Source: Xenophilus azovorans DSM 13620 (GTDB lineage: Bacteria; Pseudomonadota; Gammaproteobacteria; Burkholderiales; Burkholderiaceae_C). From it: a stretch of DNA of 64,000 nt. Where the stretch lies: assembly GCF_000745855.1 (NCBI RefSeq), contig NZ_JQKD01000005.1:1-64000 (forward strand). Direction: 5' to 3'. The notes under the pieces are model-generated. The model did no database searches and was not told where the DNA came from. It saw only the letters and a program-made list of their open reading frames with translations. Position 1 is the first letter of the stretch, and every line of letters begins with the position of its first letter. The position numbers and the translations under genes are program-made. This document shows positions 18,659-28,750 of this stretch, one piece after another.

Positions 18659-20491
18659 TCAAGCCCGGTAGAGCGCCTCGATCTCCGCTGCGTAGGTCTT
18701 GTAGATGCTGGCGCGCCGCACCTTCATGGTGGCCGTCACCTCGCCATCGTCATGGTCCAGCTCCTTGGTCAGCAGGTGGAAGCGCCGCACCTGCGCCACC
18801 TGGGCCAGGCGCGCGTTGCCCCTGTCGATCTCGGCCTGCACCATCTCGTGCACCTGCGGCAGCTCCACCAGCGAGCGGAAGTGCGTGAACGCCAGGCGCT
18901 GCGCCTCGGCCCACTTGCCCACCGTCTCGTAGTCGATCTGCACCAGCGCGGAGACGAACTTGCGTCCCTCCGCGATCACGATGCATTCCTTGACGAAGGG
19001 GCTGGCCTTCATCGTGTTCTCGATCTCCGAGGGCGTGAGGTTCTTGCCGCCGGCGGTGATCATGATGTCCTTCAGGCGGTCGACGATGCGCAGGTGGCCC
19101 TCGGGCGTGGCGGCCACCACGTCGCCGGTGTGCAGCCAGCCGTCCTGCACGGAAGCGGCGGTGGCTTCGGGGTTCTTGTAGTAGCCGGCGAACACCATCT
19201 CGCCGCGGAGCTGCAGCTCGCCGCTGTCCGCGATGCGGTGCTCCACGCCCGCCACGGGCGTGCCGACCGTGCCCACCTTCACGTCGTGAAGCGCGTGGCC
19301 GGTGACCATGCCGGTGGATTCCGTGAGGCCGTACACCTCCACCAGCGGCACGCCGAGGGTGCGGAAGAAGCGCACCACGTCCGGCGGGATCGGGGCGGCG
19401 CCGGTCAGCGCGACCTTCGCTTCGCGCAGGCCGATGAAGTTCTGGAGCGCCCGCAGCACGGTCCAGTAGGCGAGGGCGAAGCGCAGGCGCTCGTCCAAAG
19501 TCCATTGCGCGCGCGGCTTCTCGGCCAGCGGCGCGCAGGCGGCGATGGCGCGCCCGTACAGCGCGCGCTGCAGCCGGCCGGCCTCCTGCATCTTGATGTG
19601 GATGCCGGCGTGCAGCTTCTCCCAGATGCGCGGCACGCCGAGGAACATGCTGGGCGCCACTTCGCGCAGGTCTTCCTGCACGGTGCGGATCGATTCGCCG
19701 AAGTTGACCTGCGAGCCCAGGTACAGCGGGATGAAGGTGGTGAGCATCTGCTCGGCCACGTGGCACAGCGGCAGGTACGAGAGGTGCGTGGTGCCGCCGT
19801 CCAGCCCCAGGCGCTGCACCACGCCCGGCACCATGCCGCGGATGTTGCGCCACGAGATCATGGCCCCCTTGGGCGCGCCGGTGGAGCCCGAGGTGTAGAT
19901 CATCAGGCCGATGTCGTCCAGCGCCTGCGCGGCCAGGGCGGCGTCGATGCGCGCATCGCCCTCGCGCGCATGCAGCGCGGCGCCGGCCTGCTCGACCCCG
20001 GCGAAGGTGCGGATGATCCTGCGCGCCTCGGGCGCGTAGCTCGCCAGGCCCTTGGTCTCGACGACGACGATGTGGCGCAGCCGCGGCAGCGAGGGCAGGG
20101 CGTCAAGCACCTTGTCGGCCTGCTCCTGGTCCTCGCAGACGACGACCTCCACGTCGGCGTGGCCGACCACGTAGGCCACCTCGTTGCTCGGGCTGGTGGG
20201 GTACACGCCCACCGTCACGGCGCCGATCAGGCCAGCGCCCATCTGCGCCAGCACCCATTCGACGCAGTTCTCGGAGATCACGCCGAGGTGGCCGCCGCGT
20301 TCCAGCCCCAGCGCGGCCAGGCCCAGCCCGACGTGGCTGGCGCGGCGCAGGTAGTCCGTCCAGCTCAGCGGCTGCCAGATGCCGAAATCCTTTTGGCGGA
20401 TGGCGATGTGCCCAGGCTGCCGCGCGGCCTGCTCGCGCAGCATCTGCGGCAGCGTTTTTTCGGGCAGTGTGGACGCCGTCACGGCCGGCAT
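18659..20491 (-). CDS. Long-chain-type acyl-CoA synthetase (AMP-forming)
   Basis: The ~610-residue ANL enzyme activates a carboxylic acid to acyl-AMP and then acyl-CoA. The phosphate-binding YTSGSTGAPKG lies at about 199-209; YGLTEST, GWLHTGD and the C-terminal catalytic-lysine loop near GGKNLTPSEIEN are present. Its length and N-terminal pattern fit FACL/FadD15-like ligases. It is last in an apparent operon with five ABC-transporter genes, so it probably activates what they import. The start at 20491 (MPAVTAS) is uncertain; the frame is open to 20551, where a repeat begins to overlap. Confidence 0.85.
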   Translation of the reverse strand: MPAVTASTLPEKTLPQMLREQAARQPGHIAIRQKDFGIWQPLSWTDYLRRASHVGLGLAALGLERGGHLGVISENCVEWVLAQMGAGLIGAVTVGVYPTSPSNEVAYVVGHADVEVVVCEDQEQADKVLDALPSLPRLRHIVVVETKGLASYAPEARRIIRTFAGVEQAGAALHAREGDARIDAALAAQALDDIGLMIYTSGSTGAPKGAMISWRNIRGMVPGVVQRLGLDGGTTHLSYLPLCHVAEQMLTTFIPLYLGSQVNFGESIRTVQEDLREVAPSMFLGVPRIWEKLHAGIHIKMQEAGRLQRALYGRAIAACAPLAEKPRAQWTLDERLRFALAYWTVLRALQNFIGLREAKVALTGAAPIPPDVVRFFRTLGVPLVEVYGLTESTGMVTGHALHDVKVGTVGTPVAGVEHRIADSGELQLRGEMVFAGYYKNPEATAASVQDGWLHTGDVVAATPEGHLRIVDRLKDIMITAGGKNLTPSEIENTMKASPFVKECIVIAEGRKFVSALVQIDYETVGKWAEAQRLAFTHFRSLVELPQVHEMVQAEIDRGNARLAQVAQVRRFHLLTKELDHDDGEVTATMKVRRASIYKTYAAEIEALYRA

Positions 20492-20545
20492 TCCCGGCTG
20501 GGACCGCGCTTCGCCGATCGAAAGGCCGCGGAGCAGGCCATGCGC

Positions 20546-20636
20546 GTGCACGCGCGGAACTGGCTCTGCCAGGCCGCGGCGTGCGCCCCCTCGAGGGGGG
20601 ATGCGAGCACACGCAGTGGGCGAGAAACGGGGGTGG
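20546..20636. repeat. GC-hairpin mosaic repeat (copy B)
   Basis: It contains GCGCGGAACTGGCT, GCCAGGCCGC and the hairpin core GCGCCCCCTCGAGGGGGG, then a GCGA/ACACG/AGTG/GGGGGT tail that stops at the livF stop codon. The first half matches the copy at 35.5 kb (inverted), the second half the copy at 41.1 kb. Copies with the same order are common after stop codons in Comamonadaceae. Confidence 0.7.
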
Positions 20637-21452
<816 letters not shown>

Positions 21453-21456
21453 GCGC

Positions 21457-22650
21457 TCAGAGCTTGATCCAATCGGATGCGGCGATCATCTTCTGCGCCT
21501 TCATGTCGGCCTTGTAGACACGCCCCACCGGAATCGAGTTGCCGGAAATCGTGATCGGCACGCCGACCAGCCCGCCGGTGTCGAAGTCCTTGATGCTGTT
21601 GAGCGCCGCCTTCAGGTTCTTGCCGTCCAGCGGCTTGCCGGCGTCCAGCGTGCGCCTGGCGGCCTCGGTGAACAGCATCGCGGTGAGGAAGCCCTGGATG
21701 TAGGCCGTGCTCTGGTACTCCGGGCGCAGGGCGCGGATCTTCTCCAGCATCGGCGCCTTCTCGGTGTCGTAGTAGTAGCGGAAGGGCATCACGCCCATGA
21801 AGCCGTCGCCGGCCTCGCCCATCTTCATGACGGTGGAGCTGTCCATCGTCCAGAAGGTGCCCATCCACTTGCTCGTCATGCCCTGCTGCTTGCCCTGCTG
21901 GATGAATTCCGGGATCGGCGCCAGCACGTAGCCGTGGAAGATGGTGTAGTCGGGCGCGGCGCGGCGCAGCTTGATGACCTCGGTGGACACGTCCACGCTG
22001 CCCGGCGGCGTCATGATCTTGATCGGCACCGACAGGCCCAGTTTCTTCGCCGCCGCCTCGCTGGCCTCGATCGGGTCGCGGCCGAACTCGGAGTCGGAAT
22101 ACACGAAGGCCACCTTGGCGCCCGGCTTCTCCTTGGCGATGTGCTTGAGCAGGATGCCGAACATCTCGGTGTAGTCCGGCCCCACCAGGAACTGGTGCGG
22201 GTACTTCTGCGGGTTGTTCAGTTCGGTGGCGAAGGAGGCGCCCGCCATCAGGATCTGGCCGCTGCGGTCCAGCTCCGGGTTGATGGTCTTGGAGAAGCCG
22301 GTCGAGTCGCCATAGTAGAGGTTGACCTTGTTCTGGCTGGTGATCTTCTTGAAGGCGGCCACCGACACGTCGACCTTGTAGCCGGTGTCCTCCGGCACGT
22401 AGCGCAGCTTGCGGCCCTTGATGCCGCCGTCGTCGTTGACGATCTTCACGTAGTCGGCGATGCCGGCGTTGATGCCGATGCCGGCAAAGGCGAACACGCC
22501 GGTCATCGGGATCGAGCCGCCGATCACGATGTCCTCGGCCTGGGCCTGCACCGCCAGCGGCAGGCCGCCGGCGGCCAGGGCGGTGGCGCCGCCCGCCAGC
22601 ACGAGGCTGCGGCGGCGGAGCGAGGCGGGAAGCTGCTGTGTCTCACGCAT
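21457..22650 (-). CDS. livK: Liv-type periplasmic substrate-binding protein
   Basis: The 397-residue type I solute-binding protein has a cleavable, Tat-like signal (RRRSLVLAGGATALAAGGLPLAVQA cleaving near QAQA). The mature part begins EDIVIGGSIPMTGVFAFAGI, as in leucine/amide/aromatic-acid binders. It contains FVYSDSEFGRD and AYIQGFLTAMLF. Similar binders paired with acyl-CoA ligases often bind aromatic or aliphatic acids rather than branched amino acids. It sits in the middle of the livG-H-M-K-F-ligase run. Confidence 0.9.
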   Translation of the reverse strand: MRETQQLPASLRRRSLVLAGGATALAAGGLPLAVQAQAEDIVIGGSIPMTGVFAFAGIGINAGIADYVKIVNDDGGIKGRKLRYVPEDTGYKVDVSVAAFKKITSQNKVNLYYGDSTGFSKTINPELDRSGQILMAGASFATELNNPQKYPHQFLVGPDYTEMFGILLKHIAKEKPGAKVAFVYSDSEFGRDPIEASEAAAKKLGLSVPIKIMTPPGSVDVSTEVIKLRRAAPDYTIFHGYVLAPIPEFIQQGKQQGMTSKWMGTFWTMDSSTVMKMGEAGDGFMGVMPFRYYYDTEKAPMLEKIRALRPEYQSTAYIQGFLTAMLFTEAARRTLDAGKPLDGKNLKAALNSIKDFDTGGLVGVPITISGNSIPVGRVYKADMKAQKMIAASDWIKL

Positions 22651-22665
22651 GGTCTGTCTCCTTGG

Positions 22666-23703
22666 TCAGTTCCGGAAAGGCCAGAGATGGAAAAAGCGGC
22701 GGATCCGCCGCCACACTTCGGCGAGCCCGTGCGGCTCGAACACCAGAAAACCCACGATCAGCAGGCCGAACACGACCGTGCGCACCGGCGAGAGGAAGAC
22801 CGTCATCTCGGTGCCGCCCGGCAGCAGCTCGAACACCAGCTTGAGCACCTCGGGCACCAGCGTCATGAACACCGCGCCCAGGATGCCGCCGAGGATCGTG
22901 CCCATGCCGCCGACGATGATGGCGGCCAGGAAGAAGATGGACATGAGCAGCGGGAAGCTCTCGGGCGTGACCACGCGGAAGAAGTAGGCCCACAGCCCGC
23001 CCGCCACGCCGGCGTAGAAGGACGAGAGGCCGAAGGACAGCAGCTTGTAGCGCAGCAGCGGGATGCCCAGCACCTCGGCCGAGATGTCGCGGTCGCGGAT
23101 GGCGATGAAGGCGCGGCCCACGCGGGTGCGGAACAGGTTGGCCGCGCCCAGCAGCATCAGGATCGTCACTGGCACGATCAGCCAGTACAGGCGAAAGGAC
23201 GTGTCGAGCACGGCGCCGAACAGCGAGGCCGGCGGCAGCGACAGCCCCGTGGTGCCGCCCGTGAGCGCCAGGTTGGCGAAGAGGAAGTGCGCGATGAACG
23301 AGGCGGCGATGGTGGCGATGGCCAGGTACAGCCCCTTGACGCGCAGCGAAGGCAGGCCGACCACGATGCCGCCCAGCATCGCCACCACGCCGCCGGCCAG
23401 GATGTTGAACAGGAAGGGCGTGCCGAAGCGGATCTGCAGGATGGCGACGGTGTACGCGCCCAGGCCCATGAAGGCCGCCTGGCCCAGGCTGACGAGCCCG
23501 GTGTAGCCGGTGAGGATGTTCAGGCCCGTGCTGCTGGCGATGTTGATGGCGACCAGGCAGGCGAGATACAGCCAGTAGTCGCTGGCGACGAAGGGGAAGC
23601 ACACCAGCAGCGCGGCGCCGATCGCCAGCCACGCCTTCTGCGTGCGCGAGTCGAACAGCGCCGCATCGGCGACGTAGCTTTCCTTGAGGGTGCCGATCCT
23701 CAT
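22666..23703 (-). CDS. livM: Liv-type ABC transporter permease LivM
   Basis: The 345-residue inner-membrane permease has about nine hydrophobic segments and the signature LNILTGYTGLVSLGQAAFMGLGAY plus the EAA-like cytoplasmic loop RVGRAFIAIRDRDISAEVLGI. It overlaps the livH stop by 4 bases and precedes livK by 15 bases. Confidence 0.93.
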   Translation of the reverse strand: MRIGTLKESYVADAALFDSRTQKAWLAIGAALLVCFPFVASDYWLYLACLVAINIASSTGLNILTGYTGLVSLGQAAFMGLGAYTVAILQIRFGTPFLFNILAGGVVAMLGGIVVGLPSLRVKGLYLAIATIAASFIAHFLFANLALTGGTTGLSLPPASLFGAVLDTSFRLYWLIVPVTILMLLGAANLFRTRVGRAFIAIRDRDISAEVLGIPLLRYKLLSFGLSSFYAGVAGGLWAYFFRVVTPESFPLLMSIFFLAAIIVGGMGTILGGILGAVFMTLVPEVLKLVFELLPGGTEMTVFLSPVRTVVFGLLIVGFLVFEPHGLAEVWRRIRRFFHLWPFRN

Positions 23704-24578
23704 AGCCGCTCTATTTCATGGGTGCCGAACAGACCGTAGGGCCGCACCAGCAAAACCGCCACCAGCACCACGAAGGTCGCCAGCAGCTTGTATTCGCCGC
23801 CCAGGTAGGCACCGGCCAGCGCCTCCACCAGCCCGATGAAGAGGCCCCCGACCAGCGCGCCCAGCACGCTGTCGAGCCCGCCGACGATCACCACCACCAG
23901 CACCGACAGGCCGAACACGCCCATCGAGGACGAGATGCCGCCGATGGCGCCGACCACGATGCCGGCGACGGCGGCGATCATGGCCGACACCACCCAGGCC
24001 AGCGAGAACACCTTCGGCACCGCGATGCCCATCATGTACGCGGCGCCCTGGTCGGAGGCGGTGGCCCGCAGCGCCACGCCGCCGCGCCAGAAGCGGAACA
24101 GCAGCAGCACCGCCGCGATCAGCACCATCGCCGCCAGCGCGCCGCAGGCCACCTTGGGCGCGAGGAAGGCGTCGCCGATCATCACCGGGCGGTTGGGGAA
24201 GAACTCCGGAAGCCGCCGCTGGTCGGCCGTCCAGATGATCTCCACCAGGCCGACCAGGATGGAGCCGAGGCCCACGGTGACCATGAAGGCCGAGATGGGC
24301 GGCTCGCCCAGCAGCGGGCGGATCATGGTGCGCTCGATGACGGCGCCGAGCAGCCCGCTGCCCAGCACCGCGGCAGGGATGGCCAGCCACAGCGGCAGCG
24401 AGAAGGTGACGGCGAAGGCGAAGAAGAGGTAGGCGCCGGCCATCAGCATCTCGCCGATGGCGATGTTGACCACCCGCGTGGCCTTGTAGACCAGCACGAA
24501 GGCCAGCGCCGCCAGCGCGTACAGGCCGCCGCCGGCCAGGCCGGTGAGGGCGATCTCGAACAGGTAGGCCCAGTCCAT
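23700..24578 (-). CDS. livH: Liv-type ABC transporter permease LivH
   Basis: The 292-residue permease begins MDWAYLFEIALTGLAGGGLYAL and carries the LivH motifs ATRVVNIAIGEMLMAGAY and ALRATASDQGAAYMMGI. The ATG at 24578 is chosen because upstream sequence in this frame is antisense to livG and low in hydrophobicity. It overlaps livM by 4 bases and follows livG by 14. Confidence 0.93.
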   Translation of the reverse strand: MDWAYLFEIALTGLAGGGLYALAALAFVLVYKATRVVNIAIGEMLMAGAYLFFAFAVTFSLPLWLAIPAAVLGSGLLGAVIERTMIRPLLGEPPISAFMVTVGLGSILVGLVEIIWTADQRRLPEFFPNRPVMIGDAFLAPKVACGALAAMVLIAAVLLLFRFWRGGVALRATASDQGAAYMMGIAVPKVFSLAWVVSAMIAAVAGIVVGAIGGISSSMGVFGLSVLVVVIVGGLDSVLGALVGGLFIGLVEALAGAYLGGEYKLLATFVVLVAVLLVRPYGLFGTHEIERL

Positions 24579-24592
24579 GAGCGATGCCCCGC

Positions 24593-25447
24593 TCAGGCCG
24601 GCTGCGCCAGCGGCTGCGCGCGCAGGCGCCGCCGCAGTTCGCCCACGTCGCCGCCGCCCAGGTAGGCGCGGTTGACTTCCGGATCGGCCTGTACCGCGGC
24701 CGGCGCGCCCTGCGCGATCACCTGGCCGAAGTTGAGCACCACCACGTGATCCGACAGGTCCATCACCATGCCCATGTCGTGCTCCACCATCAGCACGGTG
24801 ATGCCCCACTCGCGCCGCACATCGAGGATGAAGCGGGCCATGTCCTCCGTCTCCTCGCGGTTCATGCCGGCCACGGGCTCGTCCAGCATCAGCACCTTGG
24901 GCTGCATGGCCAGGGCGCGCGCCATCTCCACCCGCTTGCGCAGGCCGTAGGGCAGGGCGGCCACCGGCGCATGGCGGATGTGGTCGATCTCCAGGAAGTC
25001 GATGATCCGCTCCTCCACCTCGCGGCGCAGTTCGGCCTCCTCGCGGCGGGCGCGGCCCAGGTAGAAGAGGGCGTCGAACACGTTGCTCTTCAGGTGCGCG
25101 TGGCGGCCGAGCTTGATGTTGTCCAGCACCGTCATGCCGCGGAAGAGCGCGATGTTCTGGAAGCTGCGCGCCAGGCCCAGCGCGGCGCGCTTCGGCGCCG
25201 GCAGGTGCGTGATGTCGCGGCCCTCGAACAGCACCCGCCCCGCGGTCGGCCGGTAGAAGCCCGAGACGGTGTTGAACAGCGAGGTCTTGCCCGCGCCGTT
25301 GGGCCCGATGACGGCGGTGATGCTGCCCGGCGCCACGTCGAAGCCCACGCCCGACAGCGCCTTCACGCCGCCGAAGGCCAGCGTCAGCGCATCCAGGCGC
25401 AGCACCGGCTCGGCGGCGTTCGCTGGTGCGTCAGCGGCGTCGTTCAA
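24593..25447 (-). CDS. livG: Branched-chain-type ABC transporter ATPase LivG
   Basis: The 284-residue ATPase has Walker A GPNGAGKTS, a degenerate signature region before ARALAMQPKVLMLDEPVAG, and the long LivG-type insertion (HLKSNVFDALFYLG). It is the first gene of the transporter operon and is divergent from the TetR gene, with 181 bases between, which makes TetR its likely regulator. Confidence 0.93.
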   Translation of the reverse strand: MNDAADAPANAAEPVLRLDALTLAFGGVKALSGVGFDVAPGSITAVIGPNGAGKTSLFNTVSGFYRPTAGRVLFEGRDITHLPAPKRAALGLARSFQNIALFRGMTVLDNIKLGRHAHLKSNVFDALFYLGRARREEAELRREVEERIIDFLEIDHIRHAPVAALPYGLRKRVEMARALAMQPKVLMLDEPVAGMNREETEDMARFILDVRREWGITVLMVEHDMGMVMDLSDHVVVLNFGQVIAQGAPAAVQADPEVNRAYLGGGDVGELRRRLRAQPLAQPA

Positions 25448-25628
25448 AGGCGTCTCCGTCGGTCGTGCTCTGGCGGCACTGGAGTTTGCTCGGAGGCGGG
25501 TCGGGCTGCGAAGCGAGGCTACTCGTCCGTAGAATGCCTACCCACCGGTAACCTGCGCGATCTTCCGGACGGCGGTGCGCAGGGGCATCGGGACTTTCCC
25601 CCAAACCGCCCGTTCCCACGCTCCACGC

Positions 25629-26321
25629 ATGGCCACCCGCACGCGCCGCCCGCCCGCCGCCGCCTCGCCCTGGACGAAGCCGGACCAGCGCGGCCGGCAG
25701 CGCGAGCTGAAACGCCAGGCGGTGCTGCAGACGGCGGCGCGGCTGTTCAACGAGCGGGGCTTCCACGCCACCTCGCTGGACGACATCGCCCGCCAGCTGC
25801 ACGTCACAAAACCCACGCTCTACTACTACGTCAAGAGCAAGGACGACATCCTGCTCGAATGCGTGCGCGCCGCGCTGGGCATGATGAAGGAGGGCATCGA
25901 CGCCGTGCGCGAGAGCGGCGGCCGCGCGCTGGACCAGCTCGTGGCCTGCATGCGCATCTACGTCGACATCGTGATGCAGGATTTCGGCATGTGCGTGATC
26001 CGCAACGGCGAGGACCCGCTGCCGCCGCCGCTGAAGAAGGAGCTGCGGCGCCTCAAGGCCGGCGTCGACCACGAGTTCCGCCGCCTGATCGCCGCCGGCG
26101 TGGAGGAGGGCAGCCTGGCGCCCTGCGACCCGAAGATGGCCGCCTTCATGATCGGCGGCGCGTTGAGCTGGGTCGGCCGCTGGTACCGTCCCGACGGCGA
26201 ACTCGACCCGCAGCAGATCGCCGAGCAGGCCGTGGCGCTGCTGCTGGGCGGCGTGCTGGCGCCGGCGCAGCGGCGCGCAGCGGCGCGCCAGCGCAAGAAG
26301 ACCCAGGAGATTCCCGCATGA
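25629..26321 (+). CDS. TetR-family regulator of the liv/acyl-CoA cluster
   Basis: The 230-residue repressor has a basic N-terminal extension and a TetR HTH at about 30-80 (RLFNERGFHATSLDDIARQLHVTKPTLYYYVKSKDD). The C-terminal part is a TetR_C-like ligand domain. It is divergent from livG and overlaps the enoyl-CoA hydratase start by ATGA, so it likely senses an acyl-CoA or acid and controls both directions. The start at 25629 (MATRTRRP) is favoured on length. A TAGAAT element at 25530-25535 may be a -10. Confidence 0.88.
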   Translation: MATRTRRPPAAASPWTKPDQRGRQRELKRQAVLQTAARLFNERGFHATSLDDIARQLHVTKPTLYYYVKSKDDILLECVRAALGMMKEGIDAVRESGGRALDQLVACMRIYVDIVMQDFGMCVIRNGEDPLPPPLKKELRRLKAGVDHEFRRLIAAGVEEGSLAPCDPKMAAFMIGGALSWVGRWYRPDGELDPQQIAEQAVALLLGGVLAPAQRRAAARQRKKTQEIPA

Positions 26322-27109
26322 ATTCGGATTCCGCCACCCCCACGCTCGTCGTCGGCCGCGAAGGCGCCGTCGCCACGATCGCCTTCAACCGCCCGCAGGC
26401 GCTCAACGCCATCGACGTGCCGATGGCGCAGGGCTTCCTGGCCGCGGTGAAGGGCATCGCCGCCGACCGCGGCGTGCGCGCCGTGCTGATGCGCGGCGAG
26501 GGCAAGGGCTTCATGGCCGGCGGCGACCTGGCGCTGCTGGGCGCCGACCCGCAGGGCGGCGCGGCGGCGCTGATCGGCCCGCTGCACGAGGCGCTGGTGG
26601 TGCTGGCCGGCATCGACGCGCCGGTGGTGGCGCAGGTGCACGGCGTGGCGGCCGGCGCGGGCCTGTCGCTGATGCTGCAGGCCGACTTCGTGCTGGCGGC
26701 CGAGGGCACGCGCTTCAACCTGGCCTACGTGAACATCGGCACGAGCTGCGACGTCGGCGCCTCCTGGGCGCTGCCGCGCCGCGTGGGCCTGCGCCGCGCG
26801 CTGGAGATCGCCCTGCTGGGCGACACGCTGGAGGCCGCCGATGCCGAGCGGATCGGCCTGGTCAACCGCGTGCTGCCGGCCGGGGCGCTGCCGGCCGAGG
26901 CGATGGCCCTGGCGCAGCGGCTGGCGGCCGGGCCCACCGTGGCGCTGGGGCAGTTGCGCCGTCTCATGCGCGCCAGCCTGGAGCGCGATTTGGCGGCACA
27001 GTTGGATGCCGAGGCGGCCGCTTTCCAGACCTGCGCCGCGAGCGCAGACTTCCGCCTTGGCGTCGACGCCTTCTTCGCCAAGGCGAAGCCCGCCTTCACC
27101 GGCCGCTGA
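26318..27109 (+). CDS. Enoyl-CoA hydratase/isomerase family protein
   Basis: The 263-residue crotonase-fold enzyme hydrates or isomerises an enoyl-CoA. The oxyanion-hole segments GKGFMAGGDLALL and VHGVAAGAGLSLMLQADFVLA are visible. The catalytic glutamates of classical enoyl-CoA hydratase are not clearly in place: the second position lies in NIGTSCDVGASW, where Asp/Cys replace the usual P-D/E-G-G pattern. It could be an isomerase-like member. It is translationally coupled to TetR and precedes the thiolase. Confidence 0.88.
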   Translation: MNSDSATPTLVVGREGAVATIAFNRPQALNAIDVPMAQGFLAAVKGIAADRGVRAVLMRGEGKGFMAGGDLALLGADPQGGAAALIGPLHEALVVLAGIDAPVVAQVHGVAAGAGLSLMLQADFVLAAEGTRFNLAYVNIGTSCDVGASWALPRRVGLRRALEIALLGDTLEAADAERIGLVNRVLPAGALPAEAMALAQRLAAGPTVALGQLRRLMRASLERDLAAQLDAEAAAFQTCAASADFRLGVDAFFAKAKPAFTGR

Positions 27110-27141
27110 ACCCCGCTTTTTTCACTCTCGAGGACTGCACC

Positions 27142-28329
27142 ATGACCCAACGCGACATCTTCGTCGTCGGCACCGCCCGCACCGCCATCGGCACCTTCGG
27201 CGGCTCGCTCAAGGACGTGCCCAACACCCAGCTGGCCACCACCGCCGTCAAGGCCGCCCTCACGCGCAGCGGCGTGGCGCCCGACGCGGTCGGCCACGTG
27301 GTGATGGGCAACGTGATCCCCACCGACACCAAGGACGCCTACCTCAGCCGCGTGGCCGCCATCGACGCCGGCTGCCCGATCGAGACGCCGGCCTTCAACG
27401 TCAACCGCCTGTGCGGCTCGGGCCTGCAGGCCATCGTGTCGGCGGCGCAGGCGATCGCGCTGGGCGACTGCGACATCGCCATCGGCGGCGGCTCGGAGTC
27501 GATGAGCCGCGGCCCCTACTTCGACACCTCTGCCCGCTACGGCGCCCGCATGGGCGACGCCACGCTGGTGGACTACATGCTGGGCATCCTGCACGACCCG
27601 TGGCAGAAGATCCACATGGGCATCACCGCCGAGAACGTGGCCGAGCGCCACGGCATCACGCGCGAGGAGCAGGACGCGCTGGCCGCGCTGAGCCACCAGC
27701 GCGCGGCGGCCGCCATCGCCGCCGGCCGCTTCAAGGAGCAGATCGTCCCGGTCGAGATCAAGACGCGCAAGGGCGTGGTGGTGTTCGACACCGACGAGCA
27801 CGTGAAGGCGAGCACGACCGTCGAGGTGCTGGCGGGCATGAAGCCGGCCTTCAAGAAGGAGGGCGGCACGGTGACGGCCGGCAACGCCTCGGGCATCAAC
27901 GACGGCGCGGGCGCCGTGGTGCTGGCCGAGGGCGGGCGTGTCAAGGCGCTGGGCCTGAAGCCGCTGGCGCGGCTGGTGGGCTACGCGCACGCCGGCGTGG
28001 AGCCGGCCTACATGGGCATCGGTCCGGTGCCGGCCACGCGCAAGGTGCTGGAGCGCACCGGCCTGAAGATCGGCGACCTGGACGTGATCGAGGCCAACGA
28101 GGCCTTCGCCGCGCAGGCCTGCGCGGTGGCGAAGGAACTGGACTTCGACCCGGCCAAGGTCAATCCCAACGGCTCGGGCATCTCGCTGGGCCACCCGGTG
28201 GGCGCGACGGGCGCGATCATCACCACCAAGGCCATCGCCGAACTGCACCGCGTGCAGGGCCGCTACGCCCTGGTGACGATGTGCATCGGCGGCGGGCAGG
28301 GCATCGCAGCGATCTTCGAACGGGTCTGA
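27142..28329 (+). CDS. Acetyl-CoA acyltransferase (thiolase)
   Basis: The 395-residue thiolase cleaves 3-ketoacyl-CoA or condenses two acyl-CoAs. The acyl-accepting Cys91 (NRLCGSG), the GHPVGATGA histidine motif and the second cysteine CIGGGQG are all intact. The overall sequence resembles BktB/PhaA-type biosynthetic or degradative thiolases. Beside the ligase, hydratase and transporter, a beta-oxidation-like role is likely; the hydroxyacyl-CoA dehydrogenase and acyl-CoA dehydrogenase are not in the cluster. Confidence 0.93.
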   Translation: MTQRDIFVVGTARTAIGTFGGSLKDVPNTQLATTAVKAALTRSGVAPDAVGHVVMGNVIPTDTKDAYLSRVAAIDAGCPIETPAFNVNRLCGSGLQAIVSAAQAIALGDCDIAIGGGSESMSRGPYFDTSARYGARMGDATLVDYMLGILHDPWQKIHMGITAENVAERHGITREEQDALAALSHQRAAAAIAAGRFKEQIVPVEIKTRKGVVVFDTDEHVKASTTVEVLAGMKPAFKKEGGTVTAGNASGINDGAGAVVLAEGGRVKALGLKPLARLVGYAHAGVEPAYMGIGPVPATRKVLERTGLKIGDLDVIEANEAFAAQACAVAKELDFDPAKVNPNGSGISLGHPVGATGAIITTKAIAELHRVQGRYALVTMCIGGGQGIAAIFERV

Positions 28330-28335
28330 CGCGGC

Positions 28336-28743
28336 ATGGCCTCGCGCCCGCTGCAGGTCGACGAGCGCGAGGTCGTGTTCACGGCGATCCGCGCCCAGGG
28401 TGCGGGCGGCCAGAACGTCAACAAGGTGTCGAGCGCGGTACACCTGCGCTTCGACGTCGGCGCCAGCTCGCTGCCCGAGGACGTGAAGGCGCGGCTGCTG
28501 GCGCTGCACGACGCCCGGCTCACGCAGGACGGCGTGATCGTCATCAAGGCGCAGCAGCACCGTACGCAGGAGCTGAACCGCGCCGACGCGCTGGCGCGGC
28601 TGCAGGCGCTGGTCGACCGCGTGGCCTCGCCGCCGCGCGTGCGCCGCGCCACGCGGCCGACGCGGGCCTCGGTGCGGCGGCGGCTCGAAGGCAAGAGCCA
28701 GCGCGCCGAGGTCAAGCGCCTGCGCGGCGCGGTGCGCGACTAG
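28336..28743 (+). CDS. arfB: Alternative ribosome-rescue factor ArfB (YaeJ)
   Basis: The 135-residue peptidyl-tRNA hydrolase releases peptides from ribosomes stalled on truncated mRNA. The catalytic GGQ is in AQGAGGQNVNK, near residue 25, and the C-terminal tail is strongly basic (RRRLEGKSQRAEVKRLRG), as needed to probe the empty mRNA channel. It lies 6 bases after the thiolase but is functionally unrelated to it, so probably only shares the transcript. Confidence 0.92.
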   Translation: MASRPLQVDEREVVFTAIRAQGAGGQNVNKVSSAVHLRFDVGASSLPEDVKARLLALHDARLTQDGVIVIKAQQHRTQELNRADALARLQALVDRVASPPRVRRATRPTRASVRRRLEGKSQRAEVKRLRGAVRD

Positions 28744-28750
28744 GCGGTCG

